From: Candidatus Zixiibacteriota bacterium | Lineage (GTDB): Bacteria; Zixibacteria; MSB-5A5; GN15; JAAZOE01 | Assembly: GCA_030588275.1 (NCBI GenBank) | Contig: JAUUYJ010000166.1 | Span: 1 to 5,930, forward strand | Length of the DNA: 5,930 nt | Direction of reading: 5' to 3' | Shown: positions 1 through 5,930 of the stretch, piece by piece | Numbering within the stretch: the stretch's first letter is position 1 | How the letters are laid out: each line of letters starts with the position of its first letter | Position numbers and translations under genes: made by a program | The notes under the pieces: generated by a model | The model's input: the letters and a program-made list of their open reading frames with translations, nothing else | Told to the model about the DNA's origin: nothing | Database searches by the model: none

Positions 1-163
1 CGATTGCACGACCTGTCATACCGACCCGAACAACCGAACGGTTTTCGATTGCCTGTCCTGCCATGATCAGGGCAAAATGGACGACAAACATCTGGGCCAG
101 ATAGATGGATATCTCTATGACAGCAATGAATGCTATTTTTGTCATGAGAACGGAGAGAGCTAA
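1..163 (+). CDS. Multiheme c-type cytochrome (cytochrome c3-like), C-terminal fragment
   Basis: The frame is open from the left edge (first full codon at 2) to TAA at 161-163, giving 53 residues of a protein whose start lies outside the window. Three CxxCH haem-attachment motifs are visible: CTTCH, CLSCH and CYFCH, the last only five residues from the C-terminus. Three motifs in 53 residues means a densely packed multiheme electron-transfer protein, which would mature in the periplasm or at the cell surface through the cytochrome c maturation system. The end of the chain (a CxxCH, then MDDKH, then GYLYDS, then CYFCH) matches my memory of the tail of a cytochrome c3-family group common in Zixibacteria, Ignavibacteria and related genomes. 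That family match is recollection, not a search. The total haem number is unknown. The next gene starts three bases after the stop, so the two are very likely co-transcribed. Its 3' end also carries the Shine-Dalgarno sequence for that gene. Confidence 0.9.
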   Translation, partial: DCTTCHTDPNNRTVFDCLSCHDQGKMDDKHLGQIDGYLYDSNECYFCHENGES

Positions 164-166
164 GAT

Positions 167-1804
167 ATGCTGACTCTTAAATATAAATATCTGATACCGA
201 TCACGGCACAATTGTTATTCAATATCTGTTCCGGAGATCTTCGAGCCGATGATGAGTCCGGGGGTGGGGGTGGGGATGTCGCTCGCATTACCTATTTGGC
301 GGTTGAGGGAATCTATATCAACGCCGGTTCTGAAGTGGGATTGGCCGTCAATGACACGATCACGATCACCCGGAACGGAAAAAAACTGGGACTGGCAGTG
401 GTTTCAAACATTTCAACGAAATCGGCCGCCTGCAATCTGATTTCCGGCGGGAACCTGATCAGGGTGAAGGACAATGTCAGTTTTGGTGGTAAACCAATAT
501 CGCTCGGTACAAAGACAGAGGTTGAGACGACCTTAACAACTCCATCTAAAAAAAATAACCGCAAGCCAAAGCAAAAGCAAAGAACCAACAATAGACTTAA
601 GGGCAACATCTCCTTTCAAAATTATTACCAACAAGATATGACCGGCGCCAAACTGTCATCGTACCAGCCCAGCGTCAGGACATCAATTAGAATTGAGGAC
701 TTATTTGACCAGGGCATCACTTTCAGGTTCAGGCATCGGACCCGGTTATATCATCGCTCTCGGGAGTACACCAGTTGGGGAAATGCCAACGAGTTTAATC
801 ATAAAGTGTACGAGATGGCTATCACCTCAGGGAATGGTCCTGACTCTCCGCATTGGGGAGCCGGTCGCATCCGAGCCTCGTACGTCCGGGGCCTGGGTCA
901 GTTGGACGGTTTGTATTTTGTCAAACCGCTCAATACTTATTATAAAGTAGGAATTGTAGCCGGTGTGGTTCCCGATGCCTATAATACCGAAATTCGGATT
1001 AACCGGCGAAAAGTCGGACTCTTTGTTTCCTGGGACAAGGGGGAGTACGAGAGCGGACATATTTCAATGACGGCGGCACTTTCAACTTCGTATGAAAAAG
1101 ATATCGTTGACCGGGAGTTTTTCTATTGGCAGGGGTCATACGTTCGTGGGACAATGATCAGGCTGTATCAATCTATGGAACTTGACATTAACCGTAGCTG
1201 GCGATTTGACGCAGGAGGAAAACGGCTTTCGATCACCAATCTGTTTTCAACCGTTAATTTTTCACCAATCCGGCAGGTTGGTATTTACTTTTCATATGAT
1301 GAGCGCAAAAACATCCGATATTTCGAATACCGTAATCTACAGGATGAGATTTTTGATGATGCCGTTCATCGTGGGTTCAAAGTCGGAATACAAATACGAC
1401 CCTCAAACAGGATTAGCTTTAATGGCAACTATGGTTTGCGGCGGCGCGATGGGGGAATCAGTCACAACAATAAATTTGTCACCGGAAATTTGAGAATAAG
1501 TCGCTTCCCGTTTCCATCGCAATCAGTAATGTTGCGAATGTCATATATGGAAACAATGTTTTCCTCGATCTATGCGCCTGCGGTAACTATGCGATTTCGA
1601 CTTCGCCGCTCGATAACGACCGCATTTACCGGAGCCGCCCGGATTTACAAGACTGGTAGTACCGAAACCAAAAGCTACTACATTGACTCTTCGCTGAATT
1701 ACAGCTCAAGGACCAGGTACTATTTCTCAGCGGGGTACCGACAGTACTTTGACGAGTACCTGCAGTCGGCCCAAATTTTTATGGAATTGGGGGTGAATCT
1801 CTGA
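167..1804 (+). CDS. Exported outer-membrane beta-barrel protein with N-terminal SH3-like domain
   Basis: This 545-residue protein has no name I recognise. The N-terminus looks like a Sec signal peptide: Lys5 and Lys7, a hydrophobic stretch at about 8-20, and a plausible signal peptidase I site after Leu25-Arg26-Ala27. A five-glycine run follows at 32-36. Residues about 39-110 resemble the small SH3-like beta domain of FlgT-C-type proteins (pattern: YINAGSEVGL, then a short strand with ITRNGKKLG, then KSAACNL). Residues 128-145 form a Lys/Arg/Gln/Asn-rich linker with nine basic residues. From about 146 to the end, alternating polar and hydrophobic residues rich in Tyr, Phe and Arg (for example FRFRHRTRLYHRS and MRFRLRRS) indicate transmembrane beta-strands. 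About 400 residues would fit roughly 16-20 strands, which is an estimate. The last residues FMELGVNL alternate like a final strand but end in Leu rather than the usual Phe or Trp. The ATG is supported by a GGAGAG Shine-Dalgarno sequence at 152-157, inside the upstream cytochrome gene. There is no CxxCH. It could be a porin partner of the cytochrome or an unrelated outer-membrane protein. Confidence 0.8.
   Translation: MLTLKYKYLIPITAQLLFNICSGDLRADDESGGGGGDVARITYLAVEGIYINAGSEVGLAVNDTITITRNGKKLGLAVVSNISTKSAACNLISGGNLIRVKDNVSFGGKPISLGTKTEVETTLTTPSKKNNRKPKQKQRTNNRLKGNISFQNYYQQDMTGAKLSSYQPSVRTSIRIEDLFDQGITFRFRHRTRLYHRSREYTSWGNANEFNHKVYEMAITSGNGPDSPHWGAGRIRASYVRGLGQLDGLYFVKPLNTYYKVGIVAGVVPDAYNTEIRINRRKVGLFVSWDKGEYESGHISMTAALSTSYEKDIVDREFFYWQGSYVRGTMIRLYQSMELDINRSWRFDAGGKRLSITNLFSTVNFSPIRQVGIYFSYDERKNIRYFEYRNLQDEIFDDAVHRGFKVGIQIRPSNRISFNGNYGLRRRDGGISHNNKFVTGNLRISRFPFPSQSVMLRMSYMETMFSSIYAPAVTMRFRLRRSITTAFTGAARIYKTGSTETKSYYIDSSLNYSSRTRYYFSAGYRQYFDEYLQSAQIFMELGVNL
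260..275 (+). repeat. G-rich short tandem tract (G5-T-G5-T-G4) in coding sequence
   Basis: Three guanine runs (260-264, 266-270, 272-275) are separated by single thymines, making about two and a half copies of a six-base unit. The tract encodes the five-glycine run just after the predicted signal-peptide cleavage site of the barrel protein. Gain or loss of a whole six-base unit would add or remove two residues in frame, whereas slippage within one G run would shift the frame and silence the gene. With only three G runs it does not meet the usual four-run rule for a three-tetrad G-quadruplex, although a two-tetrad form is possible. Function is inferred only. Confidence 0.55.
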
Positions 1805-1916
1805 TTATTGATCCGCGTATAACGCCGCAGTTCTAGAATAGTCCACTATCACTCAGCCAGATATTAATGTCCACTTGCCCAGAGATAAGAAATCAGACAG
1901 AAAAACCTATGCGACG

Positions 1917-1936
1917 AAAAAACAACGCACCGTTGT
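1917..1936 (-). terminator. Intrinsic terminator of the kinase gene
   Basis: Read on the minus strand this is a perfect six-base stem (ACAACG / CGTTGT) with a three-base loop, followed directly by a run of T (the plus-strand A run at 1917-1922). It begins about ten bases after the TGA stop of the kinase gene, exactly where a rho-independent terminator belongs. The stem is short and only moderately GC-rich, so efficiency may be modest. There is no T run on the plus-strand side, so it should not stop transcription coming from the convergent barrel gene. Confidence 0.65.
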
Positions 1937-1945
1937 GCCAAAGCA

Positions 1946-4621
1946 TCAGTCTCTGAATTCCTCGGCCCAATTTTGAACGACGATAATCTCTCCTGGGTCT
2001 GCATCTGAAAGTCGGGCATTGACCACAAACCTTTGGCCATCGGCCGAGACATCGTATGGGATATTAACGTTTCTGGGAAAGTGAAAACGAAGCTCAAAAA
2101 GCTCAACCGCATTCCCGGCCTCGAATGTTCCGCCGGTCATGACTTTAATTGCCATAATTTTGTTATCCATGGTTAGATAAAAAAGTTCAGTACCATCCCC
2201 ATTCCATCTGGGGTTATCGGCGTTCTCAGTAGAAATCTGCCACTTACCGCCGGTGCCGTCAAGTTTCTTGACATATACCTCGCGGTTGCCCGATTCACCA
2301 CTTGCATATGCCACATATTTACCATTGGGAGAGACTCTGGCCATTCCCTCAAAGAATGAACTGTTGGCCAGCATATCGACCCGATTGCTGTCGCCCATTG
2401 ATAGAATACCTATATCCCAACCTGAGGTTACTTCCGCAAAGAGAAGTTTAGATTCGTCAGGGGTGAAATCGAGCGGCCCGAGGTGGCTGCTATCAGTTGA
2501 GAAAAACAGTTCCGCTTCGCCAAGCCCATTGGCATCCTTACGGTAAATATTGAAAAACTGTCCGTTGCGGATTGAATTGAAATAGATTTTATCACCTCCG
2601 GGAGACCAGATTGGCCGATCGTCCCGCGCTGGATCAAAAGTCAACCGAGTCGGCACGTTTCGCCTAAGATCATAAATCCAAATATCATGAGCATTATCGC
2701 CTTCCTCGATTGCCGAATAGGCTAATTTGGATTCATCGGGCGAAAGAGCGATGTCAAAGTATCTACCCATCTGCCCAATTGTTTCCAGCTTTTCACCCTT
2801 TCGGTCAACCCAGGCCAGCTCGCTCAGAGAAGATTGGTTATTTGTCTGATACAGAAGGGTGCCGTTATCAGAAACGCTAAAGGCATAGGTGTTATCGGCC
2901 GCCCCGATCTTCATAGCAATCGGTTTCGGCTGACCGGTAACCTCAAGTTTGTCGGCATCAAAGGGAAGCCCCATCAGATTGTTCTGCGTCACAAAAAGGA
3001 TATACCCTTCGTTACTATATTCGATCCGGTCGATGTTTTCTTTCAGCTCAAAGAGTGTAATCGAACTGGTACTGTCGATCGACCCCAGTTTTATTCTACT
3101 CGTTGGTCTGGTTTTATCAGCATTCCGGCGAACGCTTGAAGTAAAGATAAAATGTTTACCATCCGGCAGAAACCAGGGCCAGGCATAGGCAAAATCACCG
3201 GTCGTCGTATCAGGCAGAGAAGCTGGCCGTGCCACTCCACCACCAGCCGGGACAATTTTCATCGTATCATTCGCACTACCATCAAATATTATTAAATCAG
3301 AGCTACCCCAACAGCCATCAGCCCCATTTGGCCCCTGGCAGATTAATTGGGCCTGCCCGCCGCTAATCGGAATCCGCTTTAGCTGATTGCCGATAAAAAA
3401 CGCTACATGAGAACCATCAGGTGACCAAAAGAATCGCTTGGCATCTTCGGTGTTCAATAAAGGGAAAGCCTCAAGGGAATTGATCGGACGAATCCAAATT
3501 CGGTTACTACCGAGGGAATCTTCGGCTTGAAAGGCAACCGATTTACCATCGGGGGAGATGCGAGGCCAGAATATGCCCGTCAAACCCTGCTTAATATTCA
3601 CTGTGAAACGAGCCACCGGCATCTCCGGGGCTGGCTTTGTCTTTTCGGCATAAAATAGATAAGCCAAAACCAGAGTGCTTACGATAGCCACCAAACCTAT
3701 TATTCGGGCCAGGTCAAATTTAAATTTACGTCGAGCCGCAAGGTGCGCCGGTAAGCCAACCTGAGAACCAGCCTGCGATATCCAACGCAGCTCATCAGAC
3801 AGATCGGAAGCGGACTGCCAGCGTTTGCGCGGGTCTTTTGAAAGACATTTTTTGACCAACCGCTCGAACAGAGGTGGAGTCATCGGCATGATGACCGAGA
3901 TAGAGACCGGCTCCCGTTCGATAATAGCCGCGATCAAAGTTGCACTCGAACTCCCCTCAAAAGCTTTCTTACCGGTTGACATCTCATACATGATGGCACC
4001 AAAGGCAAAAATATCCGAGCGTACATCCGCCTCCTTACCCTCCAGCTGTTCCGGCGCCATATACTGCATGGTGCCAAGTATGGTATTGGCCCCGGTCAAA
4101 GGGGTCGTCTGAGTAATCGCCGTGACGTCCTGGGCTCCACCGGTAAATTGAACCTTAGCCAAACCAAAATCAAGAAGCTTGGCTCCCTCCGGAGAAAGCA
4201 TAACGTTACCCGGCTTGAGGTCGCGGTGTACCAACCCCTGCTGGTGAGCAGAATCCATTCCACTTGCTATCTGGACAGCAATCTGGAGCATCTCTTCGTA
4301 CGGTATCGGTCCGCGCAATAATCTTTCGGAGAGCGTTTCTCCCTCCAAAAATTCCATGACCAGATAATCAATTTCACCCTCCCGCCCGATATCGTAAAGG
4401 GTGCAGATATGGGCATGATTCAAGCTGGAGATTGCCTTTGCTTCCCGTTCAAATCTTTCCCTGAATTCTAAATTGCTCGCAATATTGGCCGGGAGTATTT
4501 TTATCGCAACGGTACGATCCAGGCGTGTATCCTTAGCTTTGTAAACCTCTCCCATGCCACCAGCGCCGGCCTGCTCGATAATTTCATACGGCCCCAGCTT
4601 ATCACCCTGTGCTAAAATCAT
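1946..4621 (-). CDS. Membrane Ser/Thr protein kinase (PknB type) with C-terminal PD40/TolB-like beta-propeller
   Basis: This 891-residue protein has three parts. Residues about 12-281 are a complete Hanks-type kinase domain with all catalytic elements: Gly-rich loop GAGGMG (19-24), ATP-binding Lys41 in VAIK, helix-C Glu60, HRDLKPGN (132-139, catalytic Asp134), DFG (151-153), a Thr-rich activation loop (about 157-184), APE (189-191) and Arg267 of the last subdomain. It should be active. Residues about 305-325 are a single hydrophobic membrane helix preceded by a basic patch (ARRKFKFD), so the kinase should be cytoplasmic and the rest extracytoplasmic. Residues about 335-891 hold around ten PD40-like propeller strands, such as RISPDGKSVAF, WSPDGSHVAFF, LSPDESKLAYS, VSPNGKYVAYA and VSADGQRFVV. 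The C-terminal VVQNWAEEF is typical of this architecture as I recall it. The ATG is fixed by a GAGGG ribosome site, because the next Met (23) lies inside the Gly loop. The ligand and kinase substrates are unknown. It stands alone, convergent to the barrel gene, with its own terminator. Confidence 0.95.
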   Translation of the reverse strand: MILAQGDKLGPYEIIEQAGAGGMGEVYKAKDTRLDRTVAIKILPANIASNLEFRERFEREAKAISSLNHAHICTLYDIGREGEIDYLVMEFLEGETLSERLLRGPIPYEEMLQIAVQIASGMDSAHQQGLVHRDLKPGNVMLSPEGAKLLDFGLAKVQFTGGAQDVTAITQTTPLTGANTILGTMQYMAPEQLEGKEADVRSDIFAFGAIMYEMSTGKKAFEGSSSATLIAAIIEREPVSISVIMPMTPPLFERLVKKCLSKDPRKRWQSASDLSDELRWISQAGSQVGLPAHLAARRKFKFDLARIIGLVAIVSTLVLAYLFYAEKTKPAPEMPVARFTVNIKQGLTGIFWPRISPDGKSVAFQAEDSLGSNRIWIRPINSLEAFPLLNTEDAKRFFWSPDGSHVAFFIGNQLKRIPISGGQAQLICQGPNGADGCWGSSDLIIFDGSANDTMKIVPAGGGVARPASLPDTTTGDFAYAWPWFLPDGKHFIFTSSVRRNADKTRPTSRIKLGSIDSTSSITLFELKENIDRIEYSNEGYILFVTQNNLMGLPFDADKLEVTGQPKPIAMKIGAADNTYAFSVSDNGTLLYQTNNQSSLSELAWVDRKGEKLETIGQMGRYFDIALSPDESKLAYSAIEEGDNAHDIWIYDLRRNVPTRLTFDPARDDRPIWSPGGDKIYFNSIRNGQFFNIYRKDANGLGEAELFFSTDSSHLGPLDFTPDESKLLFAEVTSGWDIGILSMGDSNRVDMLANSSFFEGMARVSPNGKYVAYASGESGNREVYVKKLDGTGGKWQISTENADNPRWNGDGTELFYLTMDNKIMAIKVMTGGTFEAGNAVELFELRFHFPRNVNIPYDVSADGQRFVVNARLSDADPGEIIVVQNWAEEFRD

Positions 4622-4627
4622 TGGTAA

Positions 4628-4632
4628 CCCTC
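4628..4632 (-). promoter_or_regulatory. Ribosome binding site of the kinase gene
   Basis: GAGGG on the minus strand lies six bases before the ATG at 4621. It supports the chosen start. Confidence 0.75.
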
Positions 4633-4728
4633 AACTTGGATAGTTAATCGATTCTCTCGGTACAGCTTACGTTTCAATCTATTTAATAAAAAAATATGCC
4701 CTCACCTAAGACCACTCATTACTGGTAT

Positions 4729-4778
4729 GATACGTAGAAAAGAAATAATTATATAGATTATTTTTACCCACGATACGT
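4729..4778. repeat. Direct repeat GATACGT, candidate operator pair
   Basis: GATACGT occurs at 4729-4735 and again at 4772-4778, 43 bases apart start to start, close to four helical turns. The second copy lies inside the small palindrome CACG-ATA-CGTG (4769-4779). The two copies flank the TATAAT candidate of the kinase gene at 4748-4753. A regulator-binding role is inference, since seven-base repeats can arise by chance. Confidence 0.25.
4743..4763. repeat. AT-rich inverted repeat over candidate kinase -10 region
   Basis: AAATAAT (4743-4749) and ATTATTT (4757-4763) are perfect inverted copies around a seven-base centre. The repeat overlaps the minus-strand TATAAT at 4748-4753, about 130 bases before the kinase ATG. 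It could be an operator or simply an AT-rich promoter region. A hairpin made only of A-T pairs would be weak as RNA. Confidence 0.3.
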
Positions 4779-4872
4779 GACTGGCGGCAAGAATCAATTG
4801 CGCTTTTGGTTAGGATTCGGAGTTATTATTAAGCAACAATTCCCCTCATCTCATTACATTCTGAGCCTGTAG

Positions 4873-4891
4873 GGGACGGCTTTTCCGTCCC
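4873..4891. repeat. REP-like GC-rich palindrome
   Basis: GGGACGG (4873-4879) and CCGTCCC (4885-4891) form a perfect seven-base GC-rich stem around the loop CTTTT. It sits in an otherwise AT-rich gap and has no T run on either side, so it is not a normal intrinsic terminator. Short intergenic palindromes of the form TAGGGG-stem-loop-stem-CCC are a known class of dispersed repeat in many bacterial genomes. Only one copy is present in this window, so membership of a repeat family is inferred. Confidence 0.5.
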
Positions 4892-4931
4892 GGAGGATGT
4901 TGTTGGTAAAATTAATCCCTGTCGATCAAAT

Positions 4932-4961
4932 TTGACAATCAACCAGATTTTGTTCTATAGA
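4932..4961 (+). promoter_or_regulatory. Candidate sigma70-type promoter pointing toward the hypE 3' end
   Basis: A consensus -35 TTGACA (4932-4937) is followed after 18 bases by TATAGA (4956-4961), which matches four of six -10 positions. Transcription would start near 4968 and run rightward, antisense to the end of hypE, with no plus-strand gene to serve. The -35 overlaps a perfect ten-base palindrome TCAAATTTGA (4926-4935). In an AT-rich gap a match of this quality can occur by chance. Confidence 0.25.
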
Positions 4962-4964
4962 GAT

Positions 4965-4984
4965 TTGACTGCCGAAAAAGTCAA
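4965..4984. repeat. Inverted repeat TTGACT-N8-AGTCAA
   Basis: These are perfect six-base inverted arms with an eight-base centre (GCCGAAAA). The element lies across the expected start point of the candidate plus-strand promoter, a position typical of a repressor site. As RNA it would form only a weak hairpin. The arrangement is seen directly, and a regulatory role is inference. Confidence 0.3.
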
Positions 4985-5049
4985 TCGCTGTGGAAGGGAT
5001 AAAACCACACGATCTGTGTCTGACCTGATGCTGGCTACCCACCCATACC

Positions 5050-5930
5050 TCAACAGATGCGGGGCAGTTGCTCCCCAACCGGCATATCAATTATCCGTTT
5101 GGTACCCAGCCCCGTTTTCAGGCTGACCCGACCGGCACTATCGTCTGACACGAAACCAATAATCGCCGCATTCTCACCATACTTGCTGGTCCGAATAACT
5201 TTTAGAATCTCGTCAGCCTCCGACCGATCAACGACGATCAGCATTTTCCCTTCGTTGGCCACATAGAGAGGATCAAGCCCCAATATTTCGCACGCCCCTC
5301 GTACCGCTGATGCGACAGGAATAGTCTCCTCCAACAGTTCTAAAGAACATCCCGACCCCTGAGCCATTTCGTTTAAGGTCGCCGCCACCCCACCTCGGGT
5401 GGGGTCCCGCATAGCATGAATCGCACCACCAAACCGACTGACAATATCAGCCACAAGATGATTTAAAGGAGCCGTATCGCTGACCAGTTCAGATTCAAAT
5501 GACAGTTCTGCTCGGGCGGCCAAAATCGTCATTCCATGATCGGCTAAGGTCCCGGTTACGATGATCGCATCATTCTTTTTGAGATTATGCCCATGAATAT
5601 TAAACTCATGCTCAATCGTCGCCACCCCCGAACTGTTGATAAACAGTTTGTCACCTTTCCCCCGATTTACAACCTTAGTATCACCGGTAACAATAGCCAC
5701 ACCCGCCTCATCTGCCGCATCCTTAATCGATCCGACAATTTTGGTGAACTCATCAATCGGCAAACCTCCCTCAATAATAAAACCGATGCTCAGATATAGC
5801 GGACGGCCACCACCGGTTGACAAATCATTAACCGTTCCATGCACCGCCAACCGGCCAATATCGCCACCGGGGAAAAAGATCGGATCGACAACATAGGAAT
5901 CGGTACTGAAAGCGATCCGAGGCCGATCCA
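5050..5930 (-). CDS. hypE: HypE, [NiFe]-hydrogenase maturation factor (carbamoyl dehydratase), N-terminus outside window
   Basis: The frame is open from the right edge to TGA at 5050-5052, giving 292 residues of a family usually about 335-350 long, so some 45-55 N-terminal residues are missing. HypE works with HypF in the cytoplasm: HypF carbamoylates the C-terminal Cys of HypE, and HypE dehydrates it with ATP to a thiocyanate, the source of the cyanide ligands on the hydrogenase active-site iron. The diagnostic tail Leu-Pro-Arg-Ile-Cys is present (Cys codon 5053-5055). Other family motifs, numbered from the first full codon, are TDSYVVDPIFFPGGDIGR (about 9-26), AVHGTVNDL (28-36), GDTKVV (82-87), DPTRGGVAATLNEMA in the central region, and ANEGKMLIVV. 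This is the AIR-synthase/PurM-like ATP-binding fold. TTG at 5848-5850 is an internal codon, not the start, because conserved HypE sequence continues upstream. No other hyp gene is visible, and hypE is the last gene of any such operon. SelD and ThiL share the fold but lack the PRIC tail. Confidence 0.96.
   Translation of the reverse strand, partial: DRPRIAFSTDSYVVDPIFFPGGDIGRLAVHGTVNDLSTGGGRPLYLSIGFIIEGGLPIDEFTKIVGSIKDAADEAGVAIVTGDTKVVNRGKGDKLFINSSGVATIEHEFNIHGHNLKKNDAIIVTGTLADHGMTILAARAELSFESELVSDTAPLNHLVADIVSRFGGAIHAMRDPTRGGVAATLNEMAQGSGCSLELLEETIPVASAVRGACEILGLDPLYVANEGKMLIVVDRSEADEILKVIRTSKYGENAAIIGFVSDDSAGRVSLKTGLGTKRIIDMPVGEQLPRIC

Larger units (their letters stand above)
4622..5049. other. 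Non-coding gap between hypE and the kinase gene
   Basis: The 428 bases hold no convincing gene: open frames are short and lack ribosome sites. The left part (to about 4860) is AT-rich, the natural place for the kinase promoter. A perfect TATAAT on the minus strand at 4748-4753 is the best -10 candidate, but no good -35 lies 16-18 bases upstream of it. Separate entries describe a repeated heptamer, an AT-rich inverted repeat, a strong GC-rich palindrome, and a plus-strand promoter-like pair with two palindromes. Downstream of hypE the only terminator-like element is weak: a four-base stem ACAC/GTGT at 5007-5019, followed on the minus strand by TTTT. No tRNA or rRNA was recognised. Confidence 0.7.

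Noticed and set aside
227..229. Cys21 of the barrel protein as a lipoprotein lipobox
   Set aside because: The preceding residues Phe-Asn-Ile do not fit a lipobox, which needs a small residue just before Cys. A signal peptidase I site after Ala27 fits better.
1864..2112. 82-residue minus-strand frame overlapping the kinase 3' end
   Set aside because: It overlaps the well-supported kinase propeller frame and terminator and has no family features of its own.
4873..4891. Palindrome as the hypE terminator
   Set aside because: It lies about 160 bases past the stop and has no T run on the minus strand.
4932..5126. Possible 64-residue plus-strand gene starting at TTG
   Set aside because: It has no ribosome site, overlaps the hypE 3' end on the opposite strand, and shows no recognisable protein character. 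Its TTG is the candidate -35 box.
5387..5405. Perfect eight-base inverted repeat ACCCCACC-TCG-GGTGGGGT
   Set aside because: It lies inside hypE, over codons for the conserved Asp-Pro-Thr-Arg-Gly-Gly-Val motif. The protein sequence explains it, and no T run follows.
5848..5850. TTG as start codon of hypE
   Set aside because: The reading frame stays open to the right edge, and the 26 extra residues match conserved HypE sequence (FFPGGDIGR), so this is an internal Leu codon.
1..5930. CRISPR array, insertion sequence, tRNA or rRNA
   Set aside because: No regularly spaced repeats, transposase motifs, terminal inverted repeats or recognisable structural RNA sequences were found on either strand.

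Overview
The window most likely comes from a Gram-negative bacterium with moderate GC (roughly 45-50% by eye) and a respiratory, anaerobic lifestyle. The evidence is a c-type multiheme cytochrome fragment, an outer-membrane beta-barrel protein, the NiFe-hydrogenase maturation factor HypE, and a PknB-type kinase fused through a membrane helix to a TolB-like (PD40) propeller. From memory of these families, the last architecture is most often met in Acidobacteria, Zixibacteria and related environmental lineages. The cytochrome tail also resembles proteins from Zixibacteria, Ignavibacteria and Caldithrix-like genomes. A Zixibacteria-like origin is my best guess, but it is inference only.

Layout. 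Positions 1-163 (+) hold the 3' end of a multiheme cytochrome c gene. After a three-base gap, positions 167-1804 (+) encode an exported protein with a small SH3-like N-terminal domain, a basic linker and a C-terminal beta-barrel. The two are almost certainly one transcription unit. The barrel gene converges on a long minus-strand gene (1946-4621) for a membrane-anchored Ser/Thr kinase with an extracytoplasmic propeller, and that gene ends in a recognisable intrinsic terminator (1917-1936). A 428-base non-coding gap (4622-5049) carries several inverted repeats and promoter-like motifs. The right end (5050-5930, minus) is most of hypE, running off the window and ending in the diagnostic PRIC tail.

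How they may work together. The cytochrome plus barrel pair could be a periplasm-to-outer-membrane redox module, that is, a porin-cytochrome-like conduit or a cytochrome with an outer-membrane anchor. This is the most interesting part of the window but it is not proven. HypE shows that the organism makes at least one NiFe hydrogenase. The kinase is probably an independent envelope-sensing signal protein. Nothing in the sequence ties the three units into one pathway.
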